This document shows, in pieces, positions 45,346 through 59,542 of a stretch of 64,000 bases of DNA. Every line of letters begins with the position of its first letter. The first letter of the stretch is position 1. The translations under genes and the position numbers were made by a program. Below the pieces are notes generated by a model. It made no database searches, had not been told where the DNA came from, and saw only the letters and a program-made list of their open reading frames with translations. This stretch comes from Allacma fusca (taxonomy: Eukaryota; Arthropoda; Collembola; Symphypleona; Sminthuridae): the NCBI GenBank assembly GCA_947179485.1, contig OX359249.1, forward strand, positions 54,881,402-54,945,401, given 5' to 3'.

Positions 45346-47534
45346 TTGCTGAATTCATCAGAATCTCTTTATATTTTGGGAATACACTCGAGCGGTCTGC
45401 TAAAGCTCAATTCTCGAATTCGAGATGAATCGAAAATCTTTGAAAATAGCTATGAAAATGAAGTGTCGTTGCTCTGGTCACTTTTTATGGTGTTTGCTGA
45501 ACTCGTTGAAATCCCTTTAGACTTTGGCAATACACGCGGACGGTCTGCTAAAGCTCAATTTTCGAATTTGAGATGAATCGGAAAACTTAGAAAATAGCGA
45601 TGAAAATGACGTCGTTGCATTAGTCACTTTTTCAGGTGTTTGCTGAATTCATCAGAATCTCTTTATATTTTGGGAATACACTCAAGCGGTCTGCTAAAGC
45701 TCAATTCTCGAATTCGAGATGAATCGAAAATCTTTGAAAATAGCTATGAAAATGAAGTGTCGTTGCTCTGGGTACTTTTTATGGTGTTTGCTGAACTCGT
45801 CGAAATCTCTTTCAACTTTGGGAATACACGCGGGCTGTCTGCCAAAGCTCAATTCTCGAATTTGAGATGAATCCGAAAACTTAGAAAATAGCGATGAAAA
45901 TGACGTCGTTGCATTAGTCACTTTTTCAGGTGTTTGCTGAAATCATCAGAATCTTTTTATATTTTATGAATACACGCGGGCGGTCTGCTAAAGCTCAATT
46001 CTCGAATTTGAGATGAATCGGAAAACTGAAAATAACTACGAAAATGAAGTGTCGTTGCTCTGGTCACTTTTTCAGGTGTTTGCTGCACTCATCAGATTCT
46101 CTTTATATTTTGGGAATACACGCGGGCGGTCTGCTAAAGCTCAATTTTCGAATTTGAGATGAATCCGAAAACTTAAAAAATAGCGATGAAAATGACGTCG
46201 TTGCATAAGTCACTTTTTCAGGTGTTTGCTGAATTCATCAGAATCTCTTTATATTTTGGGAATACACTCGAGCGGTCTGCTAAAGCTCAATTCTCGAATT
46301 CGAGATGAATCGTAAATCTTTGAAAATAGCTATGAAAATGAAGTGTCGTTGCTCTGGTCACTTTTTATGGTGTTTGCTGAACTCGTTGAAATCCCTTTAG
46401 ACTTTGGCAATACACGCGGACGGTCTGCTAAAGCTCAATTTTCGAATTTGAGATGAATCGGAAAACTTAGAAAATAGCGATGAAAATGACGTCGTTGCAT
46501 TAGTCACTTTTTCAGGTGTTTGCTGAATTCATCAGAATCTCTTTATATTTTGGGAATACACTCAAGCGGTCTGCTAAAGCTCAATTCTCGAATTCGAGAT
46601 GAATCGAAAATCTTTGAAAATAGCTATGAAAATGAAGTGTCGTTGCTCTGGGTACTTTTTATGGTGTTTGCTGAACTCGTCGAAATCTCTTTCAACTTTG
46701 GGAATACACGCGGGCTGTCTGCCAAAGCTCAATTCTCGAATTTGAGATGAATCCGAAAACTTAGAAAATAGCGATGAAAATGACGTCGTTGCATTAGTCA
46801 CTTTTTCAGGTGTTTGCTGAAATCATCAGAATCTTTTTATATTTTATGAATACACGCGGGCGGTCTGCTAAAGCTCAATTCTCGAATTTGAGATGAATCG
46901 GAAAACTGAAAATAGCGATGAAAATGACGTCGTTGCATAAGTCACTTTTTCAGGTTAGTAAACCCGTCAGAATCTCTTTCAACTTTGGGAATACACGCGG
47001 GCGGTCTGGTAAACCTCAATTCTCGAATTTGAGATGAATCGGAAAACTTTGAAAATAGCTACGAAAATGAAGTGTCGTTGCTCTGGTCACTTTTTATGGT
47101 GTTTGCTGAACTCGTCAGAATCTCTTGATACTTTGGGAATCCACTCAGGCAGTCTGCTTAAGCTCGTATCTCGAATTTACGATGAATCGAAAAGCTTTTA
47201 AATTGCGATAAAATGACGTAGCTCTGGTCACTTTCAAGGGTGTTTAGTGAACCCGCCAGAATCTCTTTCAACTTTGGCAATACACGCGGACGGTCTGATA
47301 AAGCTCAATTTTCGAATTTGAGATGAATCGCGAAAACTGAAAATAGCGATGAAAATGACGTCGTTGCTCTGGTCACTTTTTATGGTGTTTGCTGAACTCG
47401 TTGAAATCCCTTTAGACTTTGGCAATAACCGCGGACGGGCTGCTAAAGCTCAATTTTGGAATTTGAGATGAATCCGAAAACTTAGAAAATAGCGATGAAA
47501 ATGACGTCGTTGCATAAGTCACTTTTTCAGGTGT
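45346..47534 (+). repeat. Standard HOR (CTCAAG) plus 1309-bp variant HOR (block 46814-47534)
   Basis: Unit 45346 is standard. Unit 46226 has A'' (CGTAAATC), C 46520 (CTCAAG), D and E'-G-H-I-J. Both match 32468 and 33348 at a constant +12878. Confidence 0.91.
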
Positions 47535-50175
47535 TTGCTGAATTCATCAGAATCTCTTTATATTTTGGGAATACACTCGAGCGGTCTGCTAAAGCTCAAT
47601 TCTCGAATTCGAGATGAATCGAAAATCTTTGAAAATAGCTATGAAAATGAAGTGTCGTTGCTCTGGGTACTTTTTATGGTGTTTGCTGAACTCGTTGAAA
47701 TCCCTTTAGACTTTGGCAATACACGCGGACGGTCTGCTAAAGCTCAATTTTCGAATTTGAGATGAATCGGAAAACTTAGAAAATAGCGATGAAAATGACG
47801 TCGTTGCATTAGTCACTTTTTCAGGTGTTTGCTGAATTCATCAGAATCTCTTTATATTTTGGGAATACACTCGAGCGGTCTGCTAAAGCTCAATTCTCGA
47901 ATTCGAGATGAATCGTAAATCTTTGAAAATAGCTATGAAAATGAAGTGTCGTTGCTCTGGGTACTTTTTATGGTGTTTGCTGAACTCGTCGAAATCTCTT
48001 TCAACTTTGGGAATACACGCGGGCTGTCTGCCAAAGCTCAATTCTCGAATTTGAGATGAATCCGAAAACTTAGAAAATAGCGATGAAAATGACGTCGTTG
48101 CATTAGTCACTTTTTCAGGTGTTTTGCTGAAATCATCAGAATCTTTTTATATTTTATGAATACACGCGGGCGGTCTGCTAAAGCTCAATTCTCGAATTTG
48201 AGATGAATCGGAAAACTGAAAATAACTACGAAAATGAAGTGTCGTTGCTCTGGTCACTTTTTCAGGTGTTTGCTGCACTCATCAGATTCTCTTTATATTT
48301 TGGGAATACACGCGGGCGGTCTGCTAAAGCTCAATTTTCGAATTTGAGATGAATCCGAAAACTTAAAAAATAGCGATGAAAATGACGTCGTTGCATAAGT
48401 CACTTTTTCAGGTGTTTGCTGAATTCATCAGAATCTCTTTATAATTTGGGAATACACTCGAGCGGTCTGCTAAAGCTCAATTCTCGAATTCGAGATGAAT
48501 CGAAAATCTTTGAAAATAGCTATGAAAATGAAGTGTCGTTGCTCTGGTCACTTTTTATGGTGTTTGCTGAACTCGTTGAAATCCCTTTAGACTTTGGCAA
48601 TACACGCGGACGGTCTGCTAAAGCTCAATTTTCGAATTTGAGATGAATCGGAAAACTTAGAAAATAGCGATGAAAATGACGTCGTTGCATTAGTCACTTT
48701 TTCAGGTGTTTGCTGAATTCATCAGAATCTCTTTATATTTTGGGAATACACTCAAGCGGTCTGCTAAAGCTCAATTCTCGAATTCGAGATGAATCGAAAA
48801 TCTTTGAAAATAGCTATGAAAATGAAGTGTCGTTGCTCTGGGTACTTTTTATGGTGTTTGCTGAACTCGTCGAAATCTCTTTCAACTTTGGGAATACACG
48901 CGGGCTGTCTGCCAAAGCTCAATTCTCGAATTTGAGATGAATCCGAAAACTTAGAAAATAGCGATGAAAATGACGTCGTTGCATTAGTCACTTTTTCAGG
49001 TGTTTGCTGAAATCATCAGAATCTTTTTATATTTTATGAATACACGCGGGCGGTCTGCTAAAGCTCAATTCTCGAATTTGAGATGAATCGGAAAACTGAA
49101 AATAACTACGAAAATGAAGTGTCGTTGCTCTGGTCACTTTTTCAGGTGTTTGCTGCACTCATCAGATTCTCTTTATATTTTGGGAATACACGCGGGCGGT
49201 CTGCTAAAGCTCAATTTTCGAATTTGAGATGAATCCGAAAACTTAAAAAATAGCGATGAAAATGACGTCGTTGCATAAGTCACTTTTTCAGGTGTTTGCT
49301 GAATTCATCAGAATCTCTTTATATTTTGGGAATACACTCGAGCGGTCTGCTAAAGCTCAATTCTCGAATTCGAGATGAATCGAAAATCTTTGAAAATAGC
49401 TATGAAAATGAAGTGTCGTTGCTCTGGTCACTTTTTATGGTGTTTGCTGAACTCGTTGAAATCCCTTTAGACTTTGGCAATACACGCGGACGGTCTGCTA
49501 AAGCTCAATTTTCGAATTTGAGATGAATCGGAAAACTTAGAAAATAGCGATGAAAATGACGTCGTTGCATTAGTCACTTTTTCAGGTGTTTGCTGAATTC
49601 ATCAGAATCTCTTTATATTTTGGGAATACACTCGAGCGGTCTGCTAAAGCTCAATTCTCGAATTCGAGATGAATCGAAAATCTTTGAAAATAGCTATGAA
49701 AATGAAGTGTCGTTGCTCTGGGTACTTTTTATGGTGTTTGCTGAACTCGTCGAAATCTCTTTCAACTTTGGGAATACACGCGGGCTGTCTGCCAAAGCTC
49801 AATTCTCGAATTTGAGATGAATCCGAAAACTTAGAAAATAGCGATGAAAATGACGTCGTTGCATTAGTCACTTTTTCAGGTGTTTGCTGAAATCATCAGA
49901 ATCTTTTTATATTTTATGAATACACGCGGGCGGTCTGCTAAAGCTCAATTCTCGAATTTGAGATGAATCGGAAAACTGAAAATAACTACGAAAATGAAGT
50001 GTCGTTGCTCTGGTCACTTTTTCAGGTGTTTGCTGCACTCATCAGATTCTCTTTATATTTTGGGAATACACGCGGGCGGTCTGCTAAAGCTCAATTTTCG
50101 AATTTGAGATGAATCCGAAAACTTAAAAAATAGCGATGAAAATGACGTCGTTGCATAAGTCACTTTTTCAGGTGT
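47535..50175 (+). repeat. 881-bp HOR, then two standard HORs
   Basis: Units 47535 (881 bp markers), 48416 (CTCAAG) and 49296 (CTCGAG). A of 48416 has a private TATAATTTGGG where all other copies have TATATTTTGGG. That is one of the few point differences seen from its partner at 35538. Confidence 0.91.
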
Positions 50176-52951
50176 TTGCTGAATTCATCAGAATCTCTTT
50201 ATATTTTGGGAATACACTCGAGCGGTCTGCTAAAGCTCAATTCTCGAATTCGAGATGAATCGAAAATCTTTGAAAATAGCTATGAAAATGAAGTGTCGTT
50301 GCTCTGGTCACTTTTTATGGTGTTTGCTGAACTCGTTGAAATCCCTTTAGACTTTGGCAATACACGCGGACGGTCTGCTAAAGCTCAATTTTCGAATTTG
50401 AGATGAATCGGAAAACTTAGAAAATAGCGATGAAAATGACGTCGTTGCATTAGTCACTTTTTCAGGTGTTTGCTGAATTCATCAGAATCTCTTTATATTT
50501 TGGGAATACACTCAAGCGGTCTGCTAAAGCTCAATTCTCGAATTCGAGATGAATCGAAAATCTTTGAAAATAGCTATGAAAATGAAGTGTCGTTGCTCTG
50601 GGTACTTTTTATGGTGTTTGCTGAACTCGTCGAAATCTCTTTCAACTTTGGGAATACACGCGGGCTGTCTGCCAAAGCTCAATTCTCGAATTTGAGATGA
50701 ATCCGAAAACTTAGAAAATAGCGATGAAAATGACGTCGTTGCATTAGTCACTTTTTCAGGTGTTTGCTGAAATCATCAGAATCTTTTTATATTTTATGAA
50801 TACACGCGGGCGGTCTGCTAAAGCTCAATTCTCGAATTTGAGATGAATCGGAAAACTGAAAATAACTACGAAAATGAAGTGTCGTTGCTCTGGTCACTTT
50901 TTCAGGTGTTTGCTGCACTCATCAGATTCTCTTTATATTTTGGGAATACACGCGGGCGGTCTGCTAAAGCTCAATTTTCGAATTTGAGATGAATCCGAAA
51001 ACTTAAAAAATAGCGATGAAAATGACGTCGTTGCATAAGTCACTTTTTCAGGTGTTTGCTGAATTCATCAGAATCTCTTTATATTTTGGGAATACACTCG
51101 AGCGGTCTGCTAAAGCTCAATTCTCGAATTCGAGATGAATCGAAAATCTTTGAAAATAGCTATGAAAATGAAGTGTCGTTGCTCTGGGTACTTTTTATGG
51201 TGTTTGCTGAACTCGTCGAAATCTCTTTCAACTTTGGGAATACACGCGGGCTGTCTGCCAAAGCTCAATTCTCGAATTTGAGATGAATCCGAAAACTTAG
51301 AAAATAGCGATGAAAATGACGTCGTTGCATTAGTCACTTTTTCAGGTGTTTGCTGAAATCATCAGAATCTTTTTATATTTTATGAATACACGCGGGCGGT
51401 CTGCTAAAGCTCAATTCTCGAATTTGAGATGAATCGGAAAACTGAAAATAACTACGAAAATGAAGTGTCGTTGCTCTGGTCACTTTTTCAGGTGTTTGCT
51501 GCACTCATCAGATTCTCTTTATATTTTGGGAATACACGCGGGCGGTCTGCTAAAGCTCAATTTTCGAATTTGAGATGAATCCGAAAACTTAAAAAATAGC
51601 GATGAAAATGACGTCGTTGCATAAGTCACTTTTTCAGGTGTTTGCTGAATTCATCAGAATCTCTTTATATTTTGGGAATACACTCGAGCGGTCTGCTAAA
51701 GCTCAATTCTCGAATTCGAGATGAATCGAAAATCTTTGAAAATAGCTATGAAAATGAAGTGTCGTTGCTCTGGTCACTTTTTATGGTGTTTGCTGAACTC
51801 GTTGAAATCCCTTTAGACTTTGGCAATACACGCGGACGGTCTGCTAAAGCTCAATTTTCGAATTTGAGATGAATCGGAAAACTTAGAAAATAGCGATGAA
51901 AATGACGTCGTTGCATTAGTCACTTTTTCAGGTGTTTGCTGAATTCATCAGAATCTCTTTATATTTTGGGAATACACTCGAGCGGTCTGCTAAAGCTCAA
52001 TTCTCGAATTCGAGATGAATCGAAAATCTTTGAAAATAGCTATGAAAATGAAGTGTCGTTGCTCTGGGTACTTTTTATGGTGTTTGCTGAACTCGTCGAA
52101 ATCTCTTTCAACTTTGGGAATACACGCGGGCTGTCTGCCAAAGCTCAATTCTCGAATTTGAGATGAATCGGAAAACTGAAAATAGCGATGAAAATGACGT
52201 CGTTGCATAAGTCACTTTTTCAGGTTAGTAAACCCGTCAGAATCTCTTTCAACTTTGGGAATACACGCGGGCGGTCTGGTAAACCTCAATTCTCGAATTT
52301 GAGATGAATCGGAAAACTTTGAAAATAGCTACGAAAATGAAGTGTCGTTGCTCTGGTCACTTTTTATGGTGTTTGCTGAACTCGTCAGAATCTCTTGATA
52401 CTTTGGGAATCCACTCAGGCAGTCTGCTTAAGCTCGTATCTCGAATTTACGATGAATCGAAAAGCTTTTAAATTGCGATAAAATGACGTAGCTCTGGTCA
52501 CTTTCAAGGGAGTTTAGTGAACCCGCCAGAATCTCTTTCAACTTTGGCAATACACGCGGACGGTCTGATAAAGCTCAATTCTCGAATTTGAGATGAATCC
52601 GAAAACTTAGAAAATAGCGATGAAAATGACGTCGTTGCATTAGTCACTTTTTCAGGTGTTTGCTGAAATCATCAGAATCTTTTTATATTTTATGAATACA
52701 CGCGGGCGGTCTGCTAAAGCTCAATTCTCGAATTTGAGATGAATCGGAAAACTGAAAATAACTACGAAAATGAAGTGTCGTTGCTCTGGTCACTTTTTCA
52801 GGTGTTTGCTGCACTCATCAGATTCTCTTTATATTTTGGGAATACACGCGGGCGGTCTGCTAAAGCTCAATTTTCGAATTTGAGATGAATCCGAAAACTT
52901 AAAAAATAGCGATGAAAATGACGTCGTTGCATAAGTCACTTTTTCAGGTAT
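50176..52951 (+). repeat. 10-monomer unit (1466 bp) plus 1310-bp variant HOR
   Basis: 50176-51641 repeats A-B-C-D-E-F-C-D-E-F (C 51056 follows F directly). 51642-52951 repeats A-B-C-D/E'-G-H-I/D-E-F with the chimeric block at 52084-52659. Both are at +12878 from 37298-40073. G here reads TTAGTAAACCC where 39347 has TTAGAAAACCC. Confidence 0.91.
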
Positions 52952-54260
52952 TTGCTGAATTCATCAGAATCTCTTTATATTTTGGGAATACACTCGAGCG
53001 GTCTGCTAAAGCTCAATTCTCGAATTCGAGATGAATCGTAAATCTTTGAAAATAGCTATGAAAATGAAGTGTCGTTGCTCTGGTCACTTTTTATGGTGTT
53101 TGCTGAACTCGTTGAAATCCCTTTAGACTTTGGCAATACACGCGGACGGTCTGCTAAAGCTCAATTTTCGAATTTGAGATGAATCGGAAAACTTAGAAAA
53201 TAGCGATGAAAATGACGTCGTTGCATTAGTCACTTTTTCAGGTGTTTGCTGAATTCATCAGAATCTCTTTATATTTTGGGAATACACTCAAGCGGTCTGC
53301 TAAAGCTCAATTCTCGAATTCGAGATGAATCGAAAATCTTTGAAAATAGCTATGAAAATGAAGTGTCGTTGCTCTGGGTACTTTTTATGGTGTTTGCTGA
53401 ACTCGTCGAAATCTCTTTCAACTTTGGGAATACACGCGGGCTGTCTGCCAAAGCTCAATTCTCGAATTTGAGATGAATCCGAAAACTTAGAAAATAGCGA
53501 TGAAAATGACGTCGTTGCATTAGTCACTTTTTCAGGTGTTTGCTGAAATCATCAGAATCTTTTTATATTTTATGAATACACGCGGGCGGTCTGCTAAAGC
53601 TCAATTCTCGAATTTGAGATGAATCGGAAAACTGAAAATAGCGATGAAAATGACGTCGTTGCATAAGTCACTTTTTCAGGTTAGTAAACCCGTCAGAATC
53701 TCTTTCAACTTTGGGAATACACGCGGGCGGTCTGGTAAACCTCAATTCTCGAATTTGAGATGAATCGGAAAACTTTGAAAATAGCTACGAAAATGAAGTG
53801 TCGTTGCTCTGGTCACTTTTTATGGTGTTTGCTGAACTCGTCAGAATCTCTTGATACTTTGGGAATCCACTCAGGCAGTCTGCTTAAGCTCGTATCTCGA
53901 ATTTACGATGAATCGAAAAGCTTTTAAATTGCGATAAAATGACGTAGCTCTGGTCACTTTCAAGGGTGTTTAGTGAACCCGCCAGAATCTCTTTCAACTT
54001 TGGCAATACACGCGGACGGTCTGATAAAGCTCAATTTTCGAATTTGAGATGAATCGCGAAAACTGAAAATAGCGATGAAAATGACGTCGTTGCTCTGGTC
54101 ACTTTTTATGGTGTTTGCTGAACTCGTTGAAATCCCTTTAGACTTTGGCAATAACCGCGGACGGGCTGCTAAAGCTCAATTTTGGAATTTGAGATGAATC
54201 CGAAAACTTAGAAAATAGCGATGAAAATGACGTCGTTGCATAAGTCACTTTTTCAGGTGT
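52952..54260 (+). repeat. 1309-bp variant HOR with divergent block 53540-54260
   Basis: A'' 52952 (CAGGTATTTG, CGTAAATC), C 53246 (CTCAAG), D and the full E'-G-H-I-J. Partner of the shortened 1164 bp unit at 40074. Confidence 0.9.
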
Positions 54261-57200
54261 TTGCTGAATTCATCAGAATCTCTTTATATTTTGGGAATAC
54301 ACTCGAGCGGTCTGCTAAAGCTCAATTCTCGAATTCGAGATGAATCGAAAATCTTTGAAAATAGCTATGAAAATGAAGTGTCGTTGCTCTGGGTACTTTT
54401 TATGGTGTTTGCTGAACTCGTTGAAATCCCTTTAGACTTTGGCAATACACGCGGACGGTCTGCTAAAGCTCAATTTTCGAATTTGAGATGAATCGGAAAA
54501 CTTAGAAAATAGCGATGAAAATGACGTCGTTGCATTAGTCACTTTTTCAGGTGTTTGCTGAATTCATCAGAATCTCTTTATATTTTGGGAATACACTCGA
54601 GCGGTCTGCTAAAGCTCAATTCTCGAATTCGAGATGAATCGTAAATCTTTGAAAATAGCTATGAAAATGAAGTGTCGTTGCTCTGGGTACTTTTTATGGT
54701 GTTTGCTGAACTCGTCGAAATCTCTTTCAACTTTGGGAATACACGCGGGCTGTCTGCCAAAGCTCAATTCTCGAATTTGAGATGAATCCGAAAACTTAGA
54801 AAATAGCGATGAAAATGACGTCGTTGCATTAGTCACTTTTTCAGGTGTTTTGCTGAAATCATCAGAATCTTTTTATATTTTATGAATACACGCGGGCGGT
54901 CTGCTAAAGCTCAATTCTCGAATTTGAGATGAATCGGAAAACTGAAAATAACTACGAAAATGAAGTGTCGTTGCTCTGGTCACTTTTTCAGGTGTTTGCT
55001 GCACTCATCAGATTCTCTTTATATTTTGGGAATACACGCGGGCGGTCTGCTAAAGCTCAATTTTCGAATTTGAGATGAATCCGAAAACTTAAAAAATAGC
55101 GATGAAAACGACGTCGTTGCATAAGTCACTTTTTCAGGTGTTTGCTGAATTCATCAGAATCTCTTTATATTTTGGGAATACACTCGAGCGGTCTGCTAAA
55201 GCTCAATTCTCGAATTCGAGATGAATCGAAAATCTTTGAAAATAGCTATGAAAATGAAGTGTCGTTGCTCTGGTCACTTTTTATGGTGTTTGCTGAACTC
55301 GTTGAAATCCCTTTAGACTTTGGCAATACACGCGGACGGTCTGCTAAAGCTCAATTTTCGAATTTGAGATGAATCGGAAAACTTAGAAAATAGCGATGAA
55401 AATGACGTCGTTGCATTAGTCACTTTTTCAGGTGTTTGCTGAATTCATCAGAATCTCTTTATATTTTGGGAATACACTCAAGCGGTCTGCTAAAGCTCAA
55501 TTCTCGAATTCGAGATGAATCGAAAATCTTTGAAAATAGCTATGAAAATGAAGTGTCGTTGCTCTGGGTACTTTTTATGGTGTTTGCTGAACTCGTCGAA
55601 ATCTCTTTCAACTTTGGGAATACACGCGGGCTGTCTGCCAAAGCTCAATTCTCGAATTTGAGATGAATCCGAAAACTTAGAAAATAGCGATGAAAATGAC
55701 GTCGTTGCATTAGTCACTTTTTCAGGTGTTTGCTGAAATCATCAGAATCTTTTTATATTTTATGAATACACGCGGGCGGTCTGCTAAAGCTCAATTCTCG
55801 AATTTGAGATGAATCGGAAAACTGAAAATAACTACGAAAATGAAGTGTCGTTGCTCTGGTCACTTTTTCAGGTGTTTGCTGCACTCATCAGATTCTCTTT
55901 ATATTTTGGGAATACACGCGGGCGGTCTGCTAAAGCTCAATTTTCGAATTTGAGATGAATCCGAAAACTTAAAAAATAGCGATGAAAATGACGTCGTTGC
56001 ATAAGTCACTTTTTCAGGTGTTTGCTGAATTCATCAGAATCTCTTTATATTTTGGGAATACACTCGAGCGGTCTGCTAAAGCTCAATTCTCGAATTCGAG
56101 ATGAATCGAAAATCTTTGAAAATAGCTATGAAAATGAAGTGTCGTTGCTCTGGTCACTTTTTATGGTGTTTGCTGAACTCGTTGAAATCCCTTTAGACTT
56201 TGGCAATACACGCGGACGGTCTGCTAAAGCTCAATTTTCGAATTTGAGATGAATCGGAAAACTTAGAAAATAGCGATGAAAATGACGTCGTTGCATTAGT
56301 CACTTTTTCAGGTGTTTGCTGAATTCATCAGAATCTCTTTATATTTTGGGAATACACTCGAGCGGTCTGCTAAAGCTCAATTCTCGAATTCGAGATGAAT
56401 CGAAAATCTTTGAAAATAGCTATGAAAATGAAGTGTCGTTGCTCTGGGTACTTTTTATGGTGTTTGCTGAACTCGTCGAAATCTCTTTCAACTTTGGGAA
56501 TACACGCGGGCTGTCTGCCAAAGCTCAATTCTCGAATTTGAGATGAATCCGAAAACTTAGAAAATAGCGATGAAAATGACGTCGTTGCATTAGTCACTTT
56601 TTCAGGTGTTTGCTGAAATCATCAGAATCTTTTTATATTTTATGAATACACGCGGGCGGTCTGCTAAAGCTCAATTCTCGAATTTGAGATGAATCGGAAA
56701 ACTGAAAATAACTACGAAAATGAAGTGTCGTTGCTCTGGTCACTTTTTCAGGTGTTTGCTGCACTCATCAGATTCTCTTTATATTTTGGGAATACACGCG
56801 GGCGGTCTGCTAAAGCTCAATTTTCGAATTTGAGATGAATCCGAAAACTTAAAAAATAGCGATGAAAATGACGTCGTTGCATAAGTCACTTTTTCAGGTG
56901 TTTGCTGAATTCATCAGAATCTCTTTATATTTTGGGAATACACTCGAGCGGTCTGCTAAAGCTCAATTCTCGAATTCGAGATGAATCGAAAATCTTTGAA
57001 AATAGCTATGAAAATGAAGTGTCGTTGCTCTGGTCACTTTTTATGGTGTTTGCTGAACTCGTTGAAATCCCTTTAGACTTTGGCAATACACGCGGACGGT
57101 CTGCTAAAGCTCAATTTTCGAATTTGAGATGAATCGGAAAACTTAGAAAATAGCGATGAAAATGACGTCGTTGCATTAGTCACTTTTTCAGGTGTTTGCT

Positions 57201-57781
57201 GAATTCATCAGAATCTCTTTATATTTTGGGAATACACTCAAGCGGTCTGCTAAAGCTCAATTCTCGAATTCGAGATGAATCGAAAATCTTTGAAAATAGC
57301 TATGAAAATGAAGTGTCGTTGCTCTGGGTACTTTTTATGGTGTTTGCTGAACTCGTCGAAATCTCTTTCAACTTTGGGAATACACGCGGGCTGTCTGCCA
57401 AAGCTCAATTCTCGAATTTGAGATGAATCCGAAAACTTAGAAAATAGCGATGAAAATGACGTCGTTGCATTAGTCACTTTTTCAGGTGTTTGCTGAAATC
57501 ATCAGAATCTTTTTATATTTTATGAATACACGCGGGCGGTCTGCTAAAGCTCAATTCTCGAATTTGAGATGAATCGGAAAACTGAAAATAACTACGAAAA
57601 TGAAGTGTCGTTGCTCTGGTCACTTTTTCAGGTGTTTGCTGCACTCATCAGATTCTCTTTATATTTTGGGAATACACGCGGGCGGTCTGCTAAAGCTCAA
57701 TTTTCGAATTTGAGATGAATCCGAAAACTTAAAAAATAGCGATGAAAATGACGTCGTTGCATAAGTCACTTTTTCAGGTGT
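54261..57781 (+). repeat. 881-bp HOR, then three standard HORs (CTCAAG, CTCGAG, CTCAAG)
   Basis: Units 54261, 55142, 56022 and 56902. F of the first has a private GAAAACGACG (about 55106), the T-to-C change otherwise seen only in B monomers of the first 10 kb; recurrent mutation or conversion are both possible. Confidence 0.91.
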
Positions 57782-59542
57782 TTGCTGAATTCATCAGAAT
57801 CTCTTTATATTTTGGGAATACACTCGAGCGGTCTGCTAAAGCTCAATTCTCGAATTCGAGATGAATCGAAAATCTTTGAAAATAGCTATGAAAATGAAGT
57901 GTCGTTGCTCTGGGTACTTTTTATGGTGTTTGCTGAACTCGTTGAAATCCCTTTAGACTTTGGCAATACACGCGGACGGTCTGCTAAAGCTCAATTTTCG
58001 AATTTGAGATGAATCGGAAAACTTAGAAAATAGCGATGAAAATGACGTCGTTGCATTAGTCACTTTTTCAGGTGTTTGCTGAATTCATCCGAATCTCTTT
58101 ATATTTTGGGAATACACTCGAGCGGTCTGCTAAAGCTCAATTCTCGAATTCGAGATGAATCGTAAATCTTTGAAAATAGCTATGAAAATGAAGTGTCGTT
58201 GCTCTGGGTACTTTTTATGGTGTTTGCTGAACTCGTCGAAATCTCTTTCAACTTTGGGAATACACGCGGGCTGTCTGCCAAAGCTCAATTCTCGAATTTG
58301 AGATGAATCCGAAAACTTAGAAAATAGCGATGAAAATGACGTCGTTGCATTAGTCACTTTTTCAGGTGTTTTGCTGAAATCATCAGAATCTTTTTATATT
58401 TTATGAATACACGCGGGCGGTCTGCTAAAGCTCAATTCCCGAATTTGAGATGAATCGGAAAACTGAAAATAACTACGAAAATGAAGTGTCGTTGCTCTGG
58501 TCACTTTTTCAGGTGTTTGCTGCACTCATCAGATTCTCTTTATATTTTGGGAATACACGCGGGCGGTCTGCTAAAGCTCAATTTTCGAATTTGAGATGAA
58601 TCCGAAAACTTAAAAAATAGCGATGAAAATGACGTCGTTGCATTAGTCACTTTTTCAGGTGTTTGCTGAATTCATCAGAATCTCTTTATATTTTGGGAAT
58701 ACACTCGAGCGGTCTGCTAAAGCTCAATTCTCGAATTCGAGATGAATCGAAAATCTTTGAAAATAGCTATGAAAATGAAGTGTCGTTGCTCTGGTCACTT
58801 TTTATGGTGTTTGCTGAACTCGTTGAAATCCCTTTAGACTTTGGCAATACACGCGGACGGTCTGCTAAAGCTCAATTTTCGAATTTGAGATGAATCGGAA
58901 AACTTAGAAAATAGCGATGAAAATGACGTCGTTGCATTAGTCACTTTTTCAGGTGTTTGCTGAATTCATCAGAATCTCTTTATATTTTGGGAATACACTC
59001 AAGCGGTCTGCTAAAGCTCAATTCTCGAATTCGAGATGAATCGAAAATCTTTGAAAATAGCTATGAAAATGAAGTGTCGTTGCTCTGGGTACTTTTTATG
59101 GTGTTTGCTGAACTCGTCGAAATCTCTTTCAACTTTGGGAATACACGCGGGCTGTCTGCCAAAGCTCAATTCTCGAATTTGAGATGAATCCGAAAACTTA
59201 GAAAATAGCGATGAAAATGACGTCGTTGCATTAGTCACTTTTTCAGGTGTTTGCTGAAATCATCAGAATCTTTTTATATTTTATGAATACACGCGGGCGG
59301 TCTGCTAAAGCTCAATTCTCGAATTTGAGATGAATCGGAAAACTGAAAATAACTACGAAAATGAAGTGTCGTTGCTCTGGTCACTTTTTCAGGTGTTTGC
59401 TGCACTCATCAGATTCTCTTTATATTTTGGGAATACACGCGGGCGGTCTGCTAAAGCTCAATTTTCGAATTTGAGATGAATCCGAAAACTTAAAAAATAG
59501 CGATGAAAATGACGTCGTTGCATAAGTCACTTTTTCAGGTGT
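57782..59542 (+). repeat. 881-bp HOR (CCC variant) plus standard HOR (CTCAAG)
   Basis: Unit 57782 has all 881 bp markers plus AATTCCCGAATTTG in E and a private ATTCATCCGAATC in C''. F of this unit ends GCATTAGTCAC, not GCATAAG. Unit 58663 is standard. This is the start of a third copy of the 13 kb super-unit, which breaks off after 59542. Confidence 0.9.

Larger units (their letters stand above)
44759..57781 (+). repeat. 13-kb super-unit, copy 2 (13023 bp)
   Basis: Order: 587, 880(CAAG), 1309, 881, 880(CAAG), 880(CGAG), 1466, 1310, 1309, 881, 880(CAAG), 880(CGAG), 880(CAAG). The only length differences from copy 1 are 587 for 881 (copy 2 lacks C''-D) and 1309 for 1164 (copy 1 lacks one monomer). 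Between these two indels the offset is a constant 12878; beyond the second it is 13023. A third copy starts at 57782 and is recognisable to about 59.5 kb. Confidence 0.92.

Noticed and set aside
31587..57781. The 13 kb repeat explained wholly as an assembly artefact
   Set aside because: The two copies differ by a 294 bp and a 145 bp deletion and by several point changes spread along the block, so they are distinct sequences and not one region written twice. Artefact cannot be fully excluded without reads.
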